Below, piece by piece: positions 28,853-36,135 of a stretch of 36,135 nucleotides of DNA. Numbering within the stretch: position 1 is the stretch's first letter; each line of letters starts with the position of its first letter. The notes beneath the pieces were generated by a model. The model was not told where the DNA came from. It saw only the letters and a program-made list of their open reading frames with translations, and searched no databases. The translations under genes were made by a program, and so were the position numbers. The stretch spans positions 1-36,135 of the forward strand of contig WSNJ01000008.1 of assembly GCA_013316045.1 (NCBI GenBank). The letters run 5' to 3'. The DNA is from Clostridia bacterium (GTDB lineage Bacteria > Bacillota > Clostridia > Christensenellales > Pumilibacteraceae).

Positions 28853-29272
28853 ATGGTCGAACAGATGGCTGTGTTTATGGAAAACAGACAAGGTCGCATT
28901 ATGGAACTTGCGAAAACGTTAAAGGAAAATGCGATTGATTTAATTACCTTGTCTATTGCCGATACGAAAGATTTCGGAATTTTGCGCTGTATCGCGCGCG
29001 ATAATTCAAAAGCGCAGAAAGTTTTGAAAGACGCGGGATTTACCGTAACGACTACCAAACTTATAGGCGTGGAAGTTGCCGACGAACCCGGCGGAATGTG
29101 CGATATTTTAACGCTCTTGGGAGATAAAAACATAAACATAGAATATTTGTATTCTTATGCGCACGTTGCTACTAAAAAAGCAATTATCTTGTTTAAGGTT
29201 TCCGACGAAGAGCTTGCTCTCAAAATACTGAATGAGAACGGAATTAAACTATTGGATAACGGCGTGATTTAG
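28853..29272 (+). CDS. Tandem ACT-domain protein
   Basis: ATG 28853 is set by the GGAGG at 28840-28844, eight bases upstream; the earlier ATG 28838 overlaps that site and is rejected. The 139-residue product has two ACT domains (MAVFMENRQGRIMEL and VEVADEPGGMCDIL), which usually bind amino acids. Such proteins often sit beside PaaK/IOR genes. It may sense aromatic amino acids or modulate the cluster, but no target is shown. Confidence 0.88.
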   Translation: MVEQMAVFMENRQGRIMELAKTLKENAIDLITLSIADTKDFGILRCIARDNSKAQKVLKDAGFTVTTTKLIGVEVADEPGGMCDILTLLGDKNINIEYLYSYAHVATKKAIILFKVSDEELALKILNENGIKLLDNGVI

Positions 29273-29291
29273 CGAAATTGCAGGTAGGTGA

Positions 29292-30332
29292 GTGGGTCTG
29301 CTCGAAGTGGACGTTGATTTATCCCGATTAAAGACTAACGTCGATAACGTGAAAAGCGTTGTAAAGACCGATTTTTGCGCAGTTGTAAAAGCCGACGCAT
29401 ACGGGCACGGTCTTACGGAAGTCGGTAGGGCACTGAACGAAAAAGCGGACGAGTTCGCCGTTGCGACGTTTGACGAAGCGCAAACGTTGTCTGAAAGCGG
29501 AGTGAAAAAACCTATAAATATTTTGGGCTGTACCGATGCCGACTTAATTGACGATTTTTCGGTAAATTGCAGTACTACGACAAACATAATACCGACCGTT
29601 TGCGATATTTCGGAAGTTAATTTGCTTAAAAACAGATTTTCGCGCGTAAACGTTAAATTGAATACTGGAATGAACAGGTTAGGCGTAAGCATAAATGAGC
29701 TTGACTTGCTTATATCCGAGTTAACGCGTTGCGGCGTTACGGTAAACGGAATTTTTACTCATTTTTACAAAGGTGATGACGTAAACGAAGCCGAAAGGCA
29801 ATTTATTGCGTTCGACGCGGCGACGGAAAAATATGCCGCCTTAGGAGTAAAGCGTCATTGTTGTGCGAGTTGCTGTCTTGGTTTGCCGCCGAAATTTCAT
29901 TTGGATATGGTGCGTTGCGGAATAGCTATGTACGGATACGGTTCGATAACCGAACCCGTAATGAGCGTTCATACGAGCATTTTGCAGGTTATGGACGTGA
30001 AAAAAGGCGAACACATAAGCTACGGCGATTACGTGGCGCCGCGCGATATGAAAATAGCCGCAGTCCGCGTCGGATATGCTGACGGATACAGACGGAAAAA
30101 CGGAAGAGAACGGTTTGTCGGGATTAACGGAAAGCTTTGTCCCGTAGTGGGACAAATATGTATGGATATAACGCTCGCTGACGTTACCGGCGTTCCGCTT
30201 TACGGTTGCGACAGGGTTTATTTGCTCGGCGGCGGAGTGAGCGGCGAAATGCTTGCCGAGTCTTACGATACGATAGTTTACGAAGTTCTTACTTCGTTCA
30301 AAGGACGGATAAAAAGGAATTATTTTGGATAA
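29292..30332 (+). CDS. alr: Alanine racemase
   Basis: Starting at GTG 29292, the 346-residue protein has the PLP-binding VVKADAYGHG with Lys33 and the C-terminal VGYADGY with the second catalytic Tyr. GQICMD is conserved in the beta-domain. It supplies D-alanine for peptidoglycan. It is slightly short for the family, mainly at the N-terminus. The end overlaps the next gene by 8 bases. Confidence 0.94.
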   Translation: MGLLEVDVDLSRLKTNVDNVKSVVKTDFCAVVKADAYGHGLTEVGRALNEKADEFAVATFDEAQTLSESGVKKPINILGCTDADLIDDFSVNCSTTTNIIPTVCDISEVNLLKNRFSRVNVKLNTGMNRLGVSINELDLLISELTRCGVTVNGIFTHFYKGDDVNEAERQFIAFDAATEKYAALGVKRHCCASCCLGLPPKFHLDMVRCGIAMYGYGSITEPVMSVHTSILQVMDVKKGEHISYGDYVAPRDMKIAAVRVGYADGYRRKNGRERFVGINGKLCPVVGQICMDITLADVTGVPLYGCDRVYLLGGGVSGEMLAESYDTIVYEVLTSFKGRIKRNYFG

Positions 30333-30882
30333 AAAAAGTCTGAGAAAAGTAATGTCGGAAATTCGTTCCGCAGTTTCCGATAAAAACGGAAAATCTCTTA
30401 AAATATGCGAAAAAGTTATAAAATTTTCGCAGGAAATTTCGGCTGAAAAAATATTTTGTTATGTAGCTATGGGCAGTGAGGTTGACACGAAGCGAATTAT
30501 GTCGTATTATATTAATAAGAGCGGTTGTGCACTTTACGTGCCGTACACAGACGGCGATATGAAGTTGAAGCGGTTGATTAGCGCCGAAAGTTTAATTACG
30601 GACAAGCTCGGCAATCTTTCGCTTTCGTCGTATTCTGACGCTTTTTATCACGGCAGTGTGGACGTTGCCGTTGTGCCGATGCTTGCATTTAATAAGGGTT
30701 TATATAGGCTCGGTTACGGCGGCGGCTATTACGATAGATTTCTGTCTTGTAATAAAACGGTATCTGTCGGCGTGGCTTTCGACGAACAACAGACGGACGC
30801 TATCGAGGTTGAAAAATATGACGTTCCGCTGGATTATTTGATAACTCCTACGCGGATATTAAGGAGAGCGGATGAAAGATAA
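30325..30882 (+). CDS. 5-formyltetrahydrofolate cyclo-ligase
   Basis: This 185-residue protein has MSEIRSAV near the N-terminus, PMLAFN and the diagnostic RLGYGGGYYDRFL nucleotide/folate-binding motif. It converts 5-formyl-THF to 5,10-methenyl-THF using ATP. The TTG 30325 start has AAGGAA upstream; the first in-frame ATG would remove conserved helix residues. Confidence 0.92.
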   Translation: MDKKSLRKVMSEIRSAVSDKNGKSLKICEKVIKFSQEISAEKIFCYVAMGSEVDTKRIMSYYINKSGCALYVPYTDGDMKLKRLISAESLITDKLGNLSLSSYSDAFYHGSVDVAVVPMLAFNKGLYRLGYGGGYYDRFLSCNKTVSVGVAFDEQQTDAIEVEKYDVPLDYLITPTRILRRADER

Positions 30883-31456
30883 GTCCAAAAAACAAAATAG
30901 GATTTGGCGTTACGTTTCGAACGGCGGTCTGATACTGCTTTATAATTTGATATTCTCGCTTTTCGGGCTTGTTTTTCTGATTGATGCAATACCGATTGCC
31001 GTAAGGGTCGTTTTCGGTTTTGTGTTTATGATTCCGCCTATGATACTTGTGTTTATGCTCGGTAGGAGCGTGGGAGAGAAAGAGTATAAGGAGCGCAACA
31101 AAAAGAACGCCGCGGACGGTAAAAGTTTTTATGCCGTTGAAATAAATTACGGAATTTCGGGGTTGTATTTACTTTCGTTTGTTGTGCCTATTATATTGTT
31201 GCTGTTTATAGGCGTGGGCATCAACAATACGATAGTTCACGGCGTGGTTTACATTGTTCTGATGCCCGCGTCGCTTGTGTTTGCAACGCTCGGCGTTATT
31301 ACGGTTGCCCCTATAACCTGGCTGTCGGTTGCCGTGTATTTGCCTTATTTATTACTTATTTGCGCGGCGTTTTGCGTAGGGTTTGTGCTCAAAGTTTATT
31401 ATCTGAAAACTCAACAGCGCAATATCGAAAGCGAGCTCAGGATGTTTAACAACTGA
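30872..31456 (+). CDS. Multi-pass membrane protein of unknown function
   Basis: The 194-residue product has a basic N-terminus and about six hydrophobic segments, for example GGLILLYNLIFSLFGLVFLI and FVVPIILLLFIGVGI. A Lys/Glu-rich loop (GEKEYKERNKKN) lies between the second and third. I recognise no family. It overlaps the cyclo-ligase by 11 bases and shares a single base with rsmD, so it is translated as part of this operon. Confidence 0.7.
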   Translation: MKDKSKKQNRIWRYVSNGGLILLYNLIFSLFGLVFLIDAIPIAVRVVFGFVFMIPPMILVFMLGRSVGEKEYKERNKKNAADGKSFYAVEINYGISGLYLLSFVVPIILLLFIGVGINNTIVHGVVYIVLMPASLVFATLGVITVAPITWLSVAVYLPYLLLICAAFCVGFVLKVYYLKTQQRNIESELRMFNN

Positions 31457-32007
31457 TGCGGGTAATTTCCGGAAAGTATAAGGGAATACGGCTTGATTCG
31501 CCGAAAGACAATTCGGTTCGACCGACAACCGACAGGATAAAAGAAACAATTTTCAATATTTTGTTCAGTCGCAACGTTGTTGAGGGTAAAGCCGTTCTGG
31601 ATTTATTCAGCGGGAGCGGTGCGCTCGGAATCGAAGCGGCTTCGCGCGGCGCCGAAAGCGTGGTATTCGCGGACGCAAGCGCCGAAAGCGTTAAACTTAC
31701 AAGAGAAAACGCCGCTAAAACAAAATCGCAATTTGAAATAATTCACGGAGATTACAAATTTGCGACGAGAAAATTACAAGGCAGAAAATTCGGTCTTATA
31801 TTTGTAGACCCGCCGTATCGTGCGGGACTGTACGCCGACGCGCTGAGACAGATAGTCAAATACGAATTGTTGGATGTCGGCGGCGTTGTTGTCGTCGAAC
31901 ACGGCGGAAGCGCGGATTTAGGCGAGTGTGAGAGCGCTTTTGATTCGGACGTGAGAAAATGCGGTAACACATACGTGGGTTTTTATACGTTGAAGGAGAA
32001 TTTATGA
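31456..32007 (+). CDS. rsmD: 16S rRNA (guanine-966-N2)-methyltransferase RsmD
   Basis: This 183-residue Rossmann methyltransferase begins MRVISGKYKGIRL and contains VRPTTDRIKETIFNIL, the SAM-binding LDLFSGSGALGIEA, and the catalytic DPPY at residues about 117-120. It modifies G966 of 16S rRNA. The start shares its A with the preceding stop (TGATG), and the end overlaps coaD in an ATGA. Confidence 0.95.
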   Translation: MRVISGKYKGIRLDSPKDNSVRPTTDRIKETIFNILFSRNVVEGKAVLDLFSGSGALGIEAASRGAESVVFADASAESVKLTRENAAKTKSQFEIIHGDYKFATRKLQGRKFGLIFVDPPYRAGLYADALRQIVKYELLDVGGVVVVEHGGSADLGECESAFDSDVRKCGNTYVGFYTLKENL

Positions 32008-32495
32008 AAGGAACGGCTGTTTTTGCGGGTTCTTTCGACCCGTTTACCGTTGGGCATTACGATATTGTTTCGCGTGCTGCCGAATTTTTCGATAAAATAG
32101 TAATCGGGGTCGCCGCGGATACGGGCAATAAACGTTGCGTTCTTTCGCTCGAAGAACGTAAGCAAATTGTAGAAGCGTCCGTTAAAGACCTGAAAAATAC
32201 CGAAGTCAAGACTTTCGAGAATTTTCTCGTTGACTTTGCGAAAGAGAACGGCGCGAAAGTTATTCTGCGCGGATTGCGCACGTTTGCCGATTTCGAGTAC
32301 GAAAAAGCGCTCGGAGAAGTCTATAAGTCGCAGAATGACAAACTTGAAATTTTTTATTTGATTTCATCTCACGACTGCTGCCATATTTCGAGTACGGTTG
32401 TACGCGATTTGGCTCGTTTGGGCGGTAGCGTAGACGGATATATTCAAAAGAACGCGGAGGGGCTTGTAAAGAAATTCTATTCTAAAAGGAGTTAA
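32004..32495 (+). CDS. coaD: Phosphopantetheine adenylyltransferase
   Basis: This 163-residue nucleotidyltransferase shows AGSFDPFTVGHYDI with the GxxH-like TVGH motif, LRGLRTFADFEYE and ISSTVVRDLARLGG, the family's active-site elements. It joins ATP to 4'-phosphopantetheine in CoA synthesis. The rsmD-coaD pairing is standard in Firmicutes, and the genes overlap by 4 bases. Confidence 0.95.
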   Translation: MKGTAVFAGSFDPFTVGHYDIVSRAAEFFDKIVIGVAADTGNKRCVLSLEERKQIVEASVKDLKNTEVKTFENFLVDFAKENGAKVILRGLRTFADFEYEKALGEVYKSQNDKLEIFYLISSHDCCHISSTVVRDLARLGGSVDGYIQKNAEGLVKKFYSKRS

Positions 32496-32500
32496 TTACT

Positions 32501-32959
32501 ATGGATATTCTGAAACTTTTGGATGAAATGGAAAACGAACTGACCGATAAAAAGGGACTGTTCAGTAAGAAAGTGGATATTGGTCGTTGTGTCGACATAC
32601 TGTACGAAATGAAAAGGGTTTTTCCCGAGAGTATCAGGGAGGCCGATTATATAGTCGCAAATAAAAACAAGATTCTCGAAAATGCGGATAACGTGGCGAA
32701 AAATACGATACGCGAAGCCGAAGAGCGCGCCGAGCATATAATAGATAATTCGGAACTTATAAAACGCGCCGAAATCGAAGCGAAAAACATAGTCGATATG
32801 GGCTATATGCAATGCGATACGCTTGTAGACAGAACCAAATCCCATCTCGATTCTATGTTCAAAGATATAGAACAGTTCTTGCTGTCTACTCTCACTATGA
32901 TAAGAAACAATCGGGAAGAACTGCGCGGCGCAATGATTATGAAAAGAAGAAACGATTAG
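32501..32959 (+). CDS. Conserved clostridial coiled-coil protein next to coaD
   Basis: This 152-residue soluble protein is mostly charged helix with an Ala/Glu-rich coiled-coil region (AEERAEHIIDN, AEIEAKNIV). Similar proteins in Clostridia occupy the same position after coaD and are sometimes labelled ATPase or V-ATPase subunit H-like because of their coiled coil. There is no ATP-binding motif. The function is unknown. AAAGGAG precedes the ATG. Confidence 0.75.
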   Translation: MDILKLLDEMENELTDKKGLFSKKVDIGRCVDILYEMKRVFPESIREADYIVANKNKILENADNVAKNTIREAEERAEHIIDNSELIKRAEIEAKNIVDMGYMQCDTLVDRTKSHLDSMFKDIEQFLLSTLTMIRNNREELRGAMIMKRRND

Positions 32960-32991
32960 AAAGCAATAAAATTTCAACTCGGAGAGATAAA

Positions 32992-34017
32992 ATGTTTACG
33001 AAAATACGTGAAATAATCAGCGAAGAAGAACTCAAAGCGAAAATGCCGCTTCCTGCAAAATATAAGGAGCTTAAAGCTAAGAGAGATGCGGTTATAAAAG
33101 ATATTATTGCAGGCAGAGATAAGAGAAAAATTTTGATTATAGGTCCCTGTTCTGCCGATAACGAAGACGCGGTGTGCGATTATGCTTCGCGTCTTGCAAA
33201 AGTAGCGGACAAAGTGGCGGACAAGCTGTTTATTGTGCCGCGCATTTATACTAACAAGCCGAGAACGCGCGGAGAAGGCTATAAAGGTATGATGCACAGT
33301 CCCGACCCGTGCAAGGGGACCGATATTCAGACGGGAATTACGTCTATCCGCGATATGCATTTGCGCGTAATCAAAGAGTGCGGACTTACGGGCGCCGATG
33401 AAATGCTTTATCCCGATAACTACGGCTATTTGGACGACGTTTTGTCCTACGTATCTATCGGTGCGCGTTCTTCCGAAAATCAGCAACACAGATTGGTTGC
33501 GAGCGGTGTGGATACGGCGGTCGGCGTTAAAAATCCTATGAACGGAAGTTTATCAGTTCTTGCCAATTCGATTTATGCCGTTCAGATACCGAATGAGTTC
33601 AAGTACGGGAAGTATCAGGTTCGTACCGACGGCAATGAATACGCTCACGCCGTGTTCCGCGGCAGCGTAGACATTTTCGGGAACAATTTATCGAATTACC
33701 ATTACGAAGATATAATGCGCTTTTATAACGTTTATAAGACGCAAGGGCTTAAAAATCCTGCTATTATAATTGACGTAAATCATTCCAACAGCAATAAAAA
33801 TCCGCTTGCTCAAAGGCGTATAGTAAACGAAGTCATTGCCAATATGAAAGAGAGCAAAGAAATCGGAACTATCGTTAAAGGCTTTATGATAGAAAGTTAT
33901 ATAGAAGACGGTCAACAGCCTTTGGGCGGACAAATTTACGGTAAATCGATTACGGACGCTTGTTTGGGTTGGGAAAAGACGGAAAGTCTGATTTACGAAA
34001 CTGCCGATAAAATTTAG
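32992..34017 (+). CDS. aroF: DAHP synthase (3-deoxy-7-phosphoheptulonate synthase), class I
   Basis: ATG 32992 follows GGAGAG by six bases; the frame extends upstream into the previous gene, but those codons are not real. At 341 residues it is close to AroFGH enzymes. IIGPCSADNED, RIYTNKPRTRGEGYKGMM and DVNHSNSNKNP carry the PEP, erythrose-4-phosphate and metal sites. It is the first step of the shikimate pathway to aromatic amino acids. The specific isozyme letter is not certain. Confidence 0.92.
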   Translation: MFTKIREIISEEELKAKMPLPAKYKELKAKRDAVIKDIIAGRDKRKILIIGPCSADNEDAVCDYASRLAKVADKVADKLFIVPRIYTNKPRTRGEGYKGMMHSPDPCKGTDIQTGITSIRDMHLRVIKECGLTGADEMLYPDNYGYLDDVLSYVSIGARSSENQQHRLVASGVDTAVGVKNPMNGSLSVLANSIYAVQIPNEFKYGKYQVRTDGNEYAHAVFRGSVDIFGNNLSNYHYEDIMRFYNVYKTQGLKNPAIIIDVNHSNSNKNPLAQRRIVNEVIANMKESKEIGTIVKGFMIESYIEDGQQPLGGQIYGKSITDACLGWEKTESLIYETADKI

Positions 34018-34042
34018 TAATAGGCGAAAGGAGATTCCGTTG

Positions 34043-34837
34043 ATGGTTAAAGAGAACAGAAAGACCGTCGGACTTGCTCTCGGTAGCGGCGGCGGACGCG
34101 GCTTTTGTCATATAGGCGTGTTACAGGTCTTAAATGAAAATAATATTCCGATTGATTATATGTCGGGGTGTTCGATGGGTGCGATGGTGGGAGCGTGCTA
34201 TTGTGCGGGCGTCGAAGTCGAAAAAATGAATGCCATTGCTTCTAAGATTACGCAACGGAAAATAATGGATATTGATATTTCGATTAAAAAATCTGGGGTT
34301 CTGCGCGGCGACCGCGCAATATCGTATATTTCGGAGCTTATCGGAGATGCGAAATTCGAAGATTGCGAAATTCCGTTTGCCGTTACGGCTACCGACGTTC
34401 TGAAAGGCGAACTCGTTACTTTTACGAAGGGCGTTCTGACCGATGCCGTCCGTGCGAGTATGTCGTTGCCCGTCGTGTTTCAGAGCGTAAATTTGGACGG
34501 AAAAGACTGTTTGATAGACGGCGGGGTTATTGAGCGTATTCCCATAAAAGCCGTACGCGATTTCGGTGCGGATGTTGTTATAGCGGTAGACGCGTTGGGT
34601 CCGCCGACGCAACTTACCGAAATCAAGGGTCTTTTGAATATGACCGAGCGTGCATATCTGTTAATGGATTGGGAGAGCAGTAAGGTTAAACTTGCCGAAG
34701 CCGATTTGGTTATAACTCCCGAACAGGGCAACCGCTCGATTCAGTCGTTCAAGAATAATAAAGAATCAATAGAATACGGCGCGGAAGCAACGAGAAAAAT
34801 GATACCTAAAATCAAAGAGCTTATAGGAATTGAATAA
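34043..34837 (+). CDS. Patatin-like phospholipase family protein (YlbK-like)
   Basis: ATG 34043 is preferred over TTG 34040 because AGGAG lies nine bases upstream. This 264-residue protein has the patatin features: LGSGGGRGFCHIGVL (oxyanion hole), GCSMGAM with nucleophile Ser and IDGGVIERIP with the catalytic Asp. It probably hydrolyses lipid acyl esters. Its place in a ylb-like neighbourhood matches YlbK of Bacillus. It ends 68 bases before the convergent tmcAL gene. Confidence 0.9.
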   Translation: MVKENRKTVGLALGSGGGRGFCHIGVLQVLNENNIPIDYMSGCSMGAMVGACYCAGVEVEKMNAIASKITQRKIMDIDISIKKSGVLRGDRAISYISELIGDAKFEDCEIPFAVTATDVLKGELVTFTKGVLTDAVRASMSLPVVFQSVNLDGKDCLIDGGVIERIPIKAVRDFGADVVIAVDALGPPTQLTEIKGLLNMTERAYLLMDWESSKVKLAEADLVITPEQGNRSIQSFKNNKESIEYGAEATRKMIPKIKELIGIE

Positions 34838-34877
34838 AAAACGCTTAATTGCTGTAGTATATCAGACATAATTTAAG

Positions 34878-34906
34878 AAAAATCGGGTGGTTATAGCTCG
34901 ATTTTT
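34878..34906. terminator. Bidirectional intrinsic terminator between convergent genes
   Basis: AAAAATCGGGT (34878-34888) pairs with GCTCGATTTTT (34896-34906) around a 7-base loop, giving an 11-bp stem with two G-U pairs. A/T tracts on both sides let it end transcription from patatin on + and from tmcAL on -. The minus-strand stop codon overlaps its right arm. Confidence 0.8.
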
Positions 34907-36135
34907 TATATTTCGACGAGTTTTGAAGAATACATTTTATTTTTTGAATTTGTTATCAGGGAATATACGGCGGCGGCGTTTTCTTCCGTTCTCAGATATT
35001 CTTTATCCGTTTCCGATATTCCGACTAAATCGCTGTTTTTAATTATAAACGAACCGCAAATGTTTCCGATTTCATTTTTCAATTCTTTTCTTATTCCCAA
35101 GAGCCGAACGGGGATATTCGGGGCTGAAAAAAGAGAGCTTTTGTTTATTTCGAGTAGTGCCTGAACGCAAAGCCTGTTGATACGGGCGCGGGTATATCTT
35201 TTTGATTTTGTAAGATTTATCGCTTCATCGAGCGAATTGGATTTAAGCGCGTTTTGCCTGAGCTTGATTTCTATTCCTTCGCCGGCGTCGAATAAGTTTT
35301 CGAGTTTTTTTGTTCTTAAAGAGTATAAAATCAAGTTATTGAATAATTGCATATTCGGCAAACTGTTTGATTTGTTTTCTTCAATAAGCGCGTTAAAGCA
35401 ATCGGGCGGTAAAGATTTTCCGATTTCGTTTATTTCACCGCTTAAAACCTTTTCGCGGATGGAGCTTGCGGATGAATAACCGCTTTGTAGGCGAGTGTCG
35501 TTGTGTTCTGCGCCGATTCTCTGAATTGCAACGGTTTTAATAGCGCAATTTTGTTTTAATAATTGTTTGCAATATTCAATAGCAAGCAAATTATTCGGTT
35601 TTTTAAGTATTTTGTCAGACATAACACTGTCTATTCCGTGTTTTTCGGCTACCGAAACGGTTGCTTGCGAATGCGCGACGGGATACGACTTGCCTTCGTC
35701 AAGAAATTTTTTCAGAGTGCTTTTGAAGTAATCCGATTCGTTTAATCTTATTTCCGCTAATTTTTTTATTATATTCGCATCCGAGTTTTCGCACCCGAAC
35801 GCTATATGCGTTACGTTGTTTAACTGCTTCATTATATTTACTCCGCCGAAAGCGAAGCATTCTGCGTTTGCGGTCGAGTATAAGACGGGGAGTTCTATAA
35901 CCGCGTCCGCACCGTTTCTCAGGGCGCTTTCCGTTCGCAACGATTTGTCTATTATCGCAGGTTCGCCGCGTTGGACGAAATTTCCGCTCATAATGCAAAC
36001 GACTGCGTCGCAATCGGAATTTTTGCGTGCTTGTTCGAGTAGATATTTATGACCGTTATGCAGCGGATTGAACTCGCAGATGACCGCGCTTTTGGCTTTC
36101 GTTTCAAGGTCGTGCGTATCTATCGTCATAGACAA
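34906..36135 (-). CDS. tmcAL: tRNA(Met) cytidine acetate ligase (TmcAL / YlbM)
   Basis: Only this gene is on the minus strand. It shows VICEFNPLHNGHKYLLEQA with the HxGH nucleotidyltransferase motif, IMSGNFVQRGEPAI, the NGADAVIELP segment and YSSASSIREK. The family uses acetate and ATP to acetylate the wobble cytidine of elongator tRNA-Met. The likely start is ATG 36129, but the frame reaches the window edge and an upstream start or missing 5' codons cannot be excluded. The visible length of about 407 residues is close to the family norm. Confidence 0.92.
   Translation of the reverse strand: MSMTIDTHDLETKAKSAVICEFNPLHNGHKYLLEQARKNSDCDAVVCIMSGNFVQRGEPAIIDKSLRTESALRNGADAVIELPVLYSTANAECFAFGGVNIMKQLNNVTHIAFGCENSDANIIKKLAEIRLNESDYFKSTLKKFLDEGKSYPVAHSQATVSVAEKHGIDSVMSDKILKKPNNLLAIEYCKQLLKQNCAIKTVAIQRIGAEHNDTRLQSGYSSASSIREKVLSGEINEIGKSLPPDCFNALIEENKSNSLPNMQLFNNLILYSLRTKKLENLFDAGEGIEIKLRQNALKSNSLDEAINLTKSKRYTRARINRLCVQALLEINKSSLFSAPNIPVRLLGIRKELKNEIGNICGSFIIKNSDLVGISETDKEYLRTEENAAAVYSLITNSKNKMYSSKLVEI

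Noticed and set aside
32812-32991. Upstream extension of the DAHP synthase frame
   Set aside because: It overlaps the coiled-coil gene and the added residues do not match the family; ATG 32992 has a good GGAGAG site.

Overview
The window carries a mostly co-directional chromosomal segment, with every gene on the + strand except the last. It probably comes from an anaerobic, gut-type, uncultured member of the Clostridia (Bacillota). The basis is the Firmicutes-style ylxM-ffh-rpsP-khpA-rimM-trmD-rbgA-rnhB order, a ylb-like rsmD-coaD-patatin-tmcAL neighbourhood, indolepyruvate:ferredoxin oxidoreductase genes, AGGAG-type ribosome binding sites and moderate GC. The exact lineage cannot be read from sequence alone. 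No rRNA, tRNA, CRISPR array or insertion sequence was seen, and no gene-free stretch exceeds about 120 bases.

Region 1 (1-10501) is an accessory surface-glycan block. It holds a 5'-truncated secreted Ig-like protein, a DUF4838 lipoprotein, an Ig/beta-helix lipoprotein whose signal peptide is out of frame through a G10 tract, a TIM-barrel sugar isomerase/epimerase and two Gfo/Idh/MocA dehydrogenases. Region 2 (10502-15938) starts with a near-consensus promoter and a perfect inverted repeat. It encodes the SRP, ribosome-maturation and RNA-modification operon, but without rplS between trmD and rbgA. Region 3 (15957-17788) holds two GNAT-fold transferases.

Region 4 (17857-23820) is the F-type ATP synthase operon in the order B-E-F-(H/A)-G-D-C. 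The main discovery is here. There is no ordinary atpH: a delta-subunit C-terminal domain of about 75 residues is fused in frame to the N-terminus of a full-length alpha subunit, and the delta N-terminal domain is absent. Region 5 (23827-29272) follows 6 bases after atpC. It encodes two PaaK-type arylacetate-CoA ligases flanking iorA-iorB, plus an ACT-domain protein, and probably serves aromatic 2-oxoacid fermentation. Region 6 (29292-34837) is a tightly packed housekeeping run: alr, a 5-formyl-THF cyclo-ligase, a membrane protein, rsmD, coaD, a coiled-coil protein, a DAHP synthase and a patatin. It ends at a bidirectional terminator facing tmcAL (ylbM) on the minus strand.

Functionally, the window joins glycan capture and sugar oxidation, translation and secretion machinery, ATP synthesis or ion pumping, and ferredoxin-linked aromatic amino-acid catabolism. 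The delta-alpha fusion, the G10 frameshift and the incomplete sodium-site signature in subunit c are the points most worth a second look.
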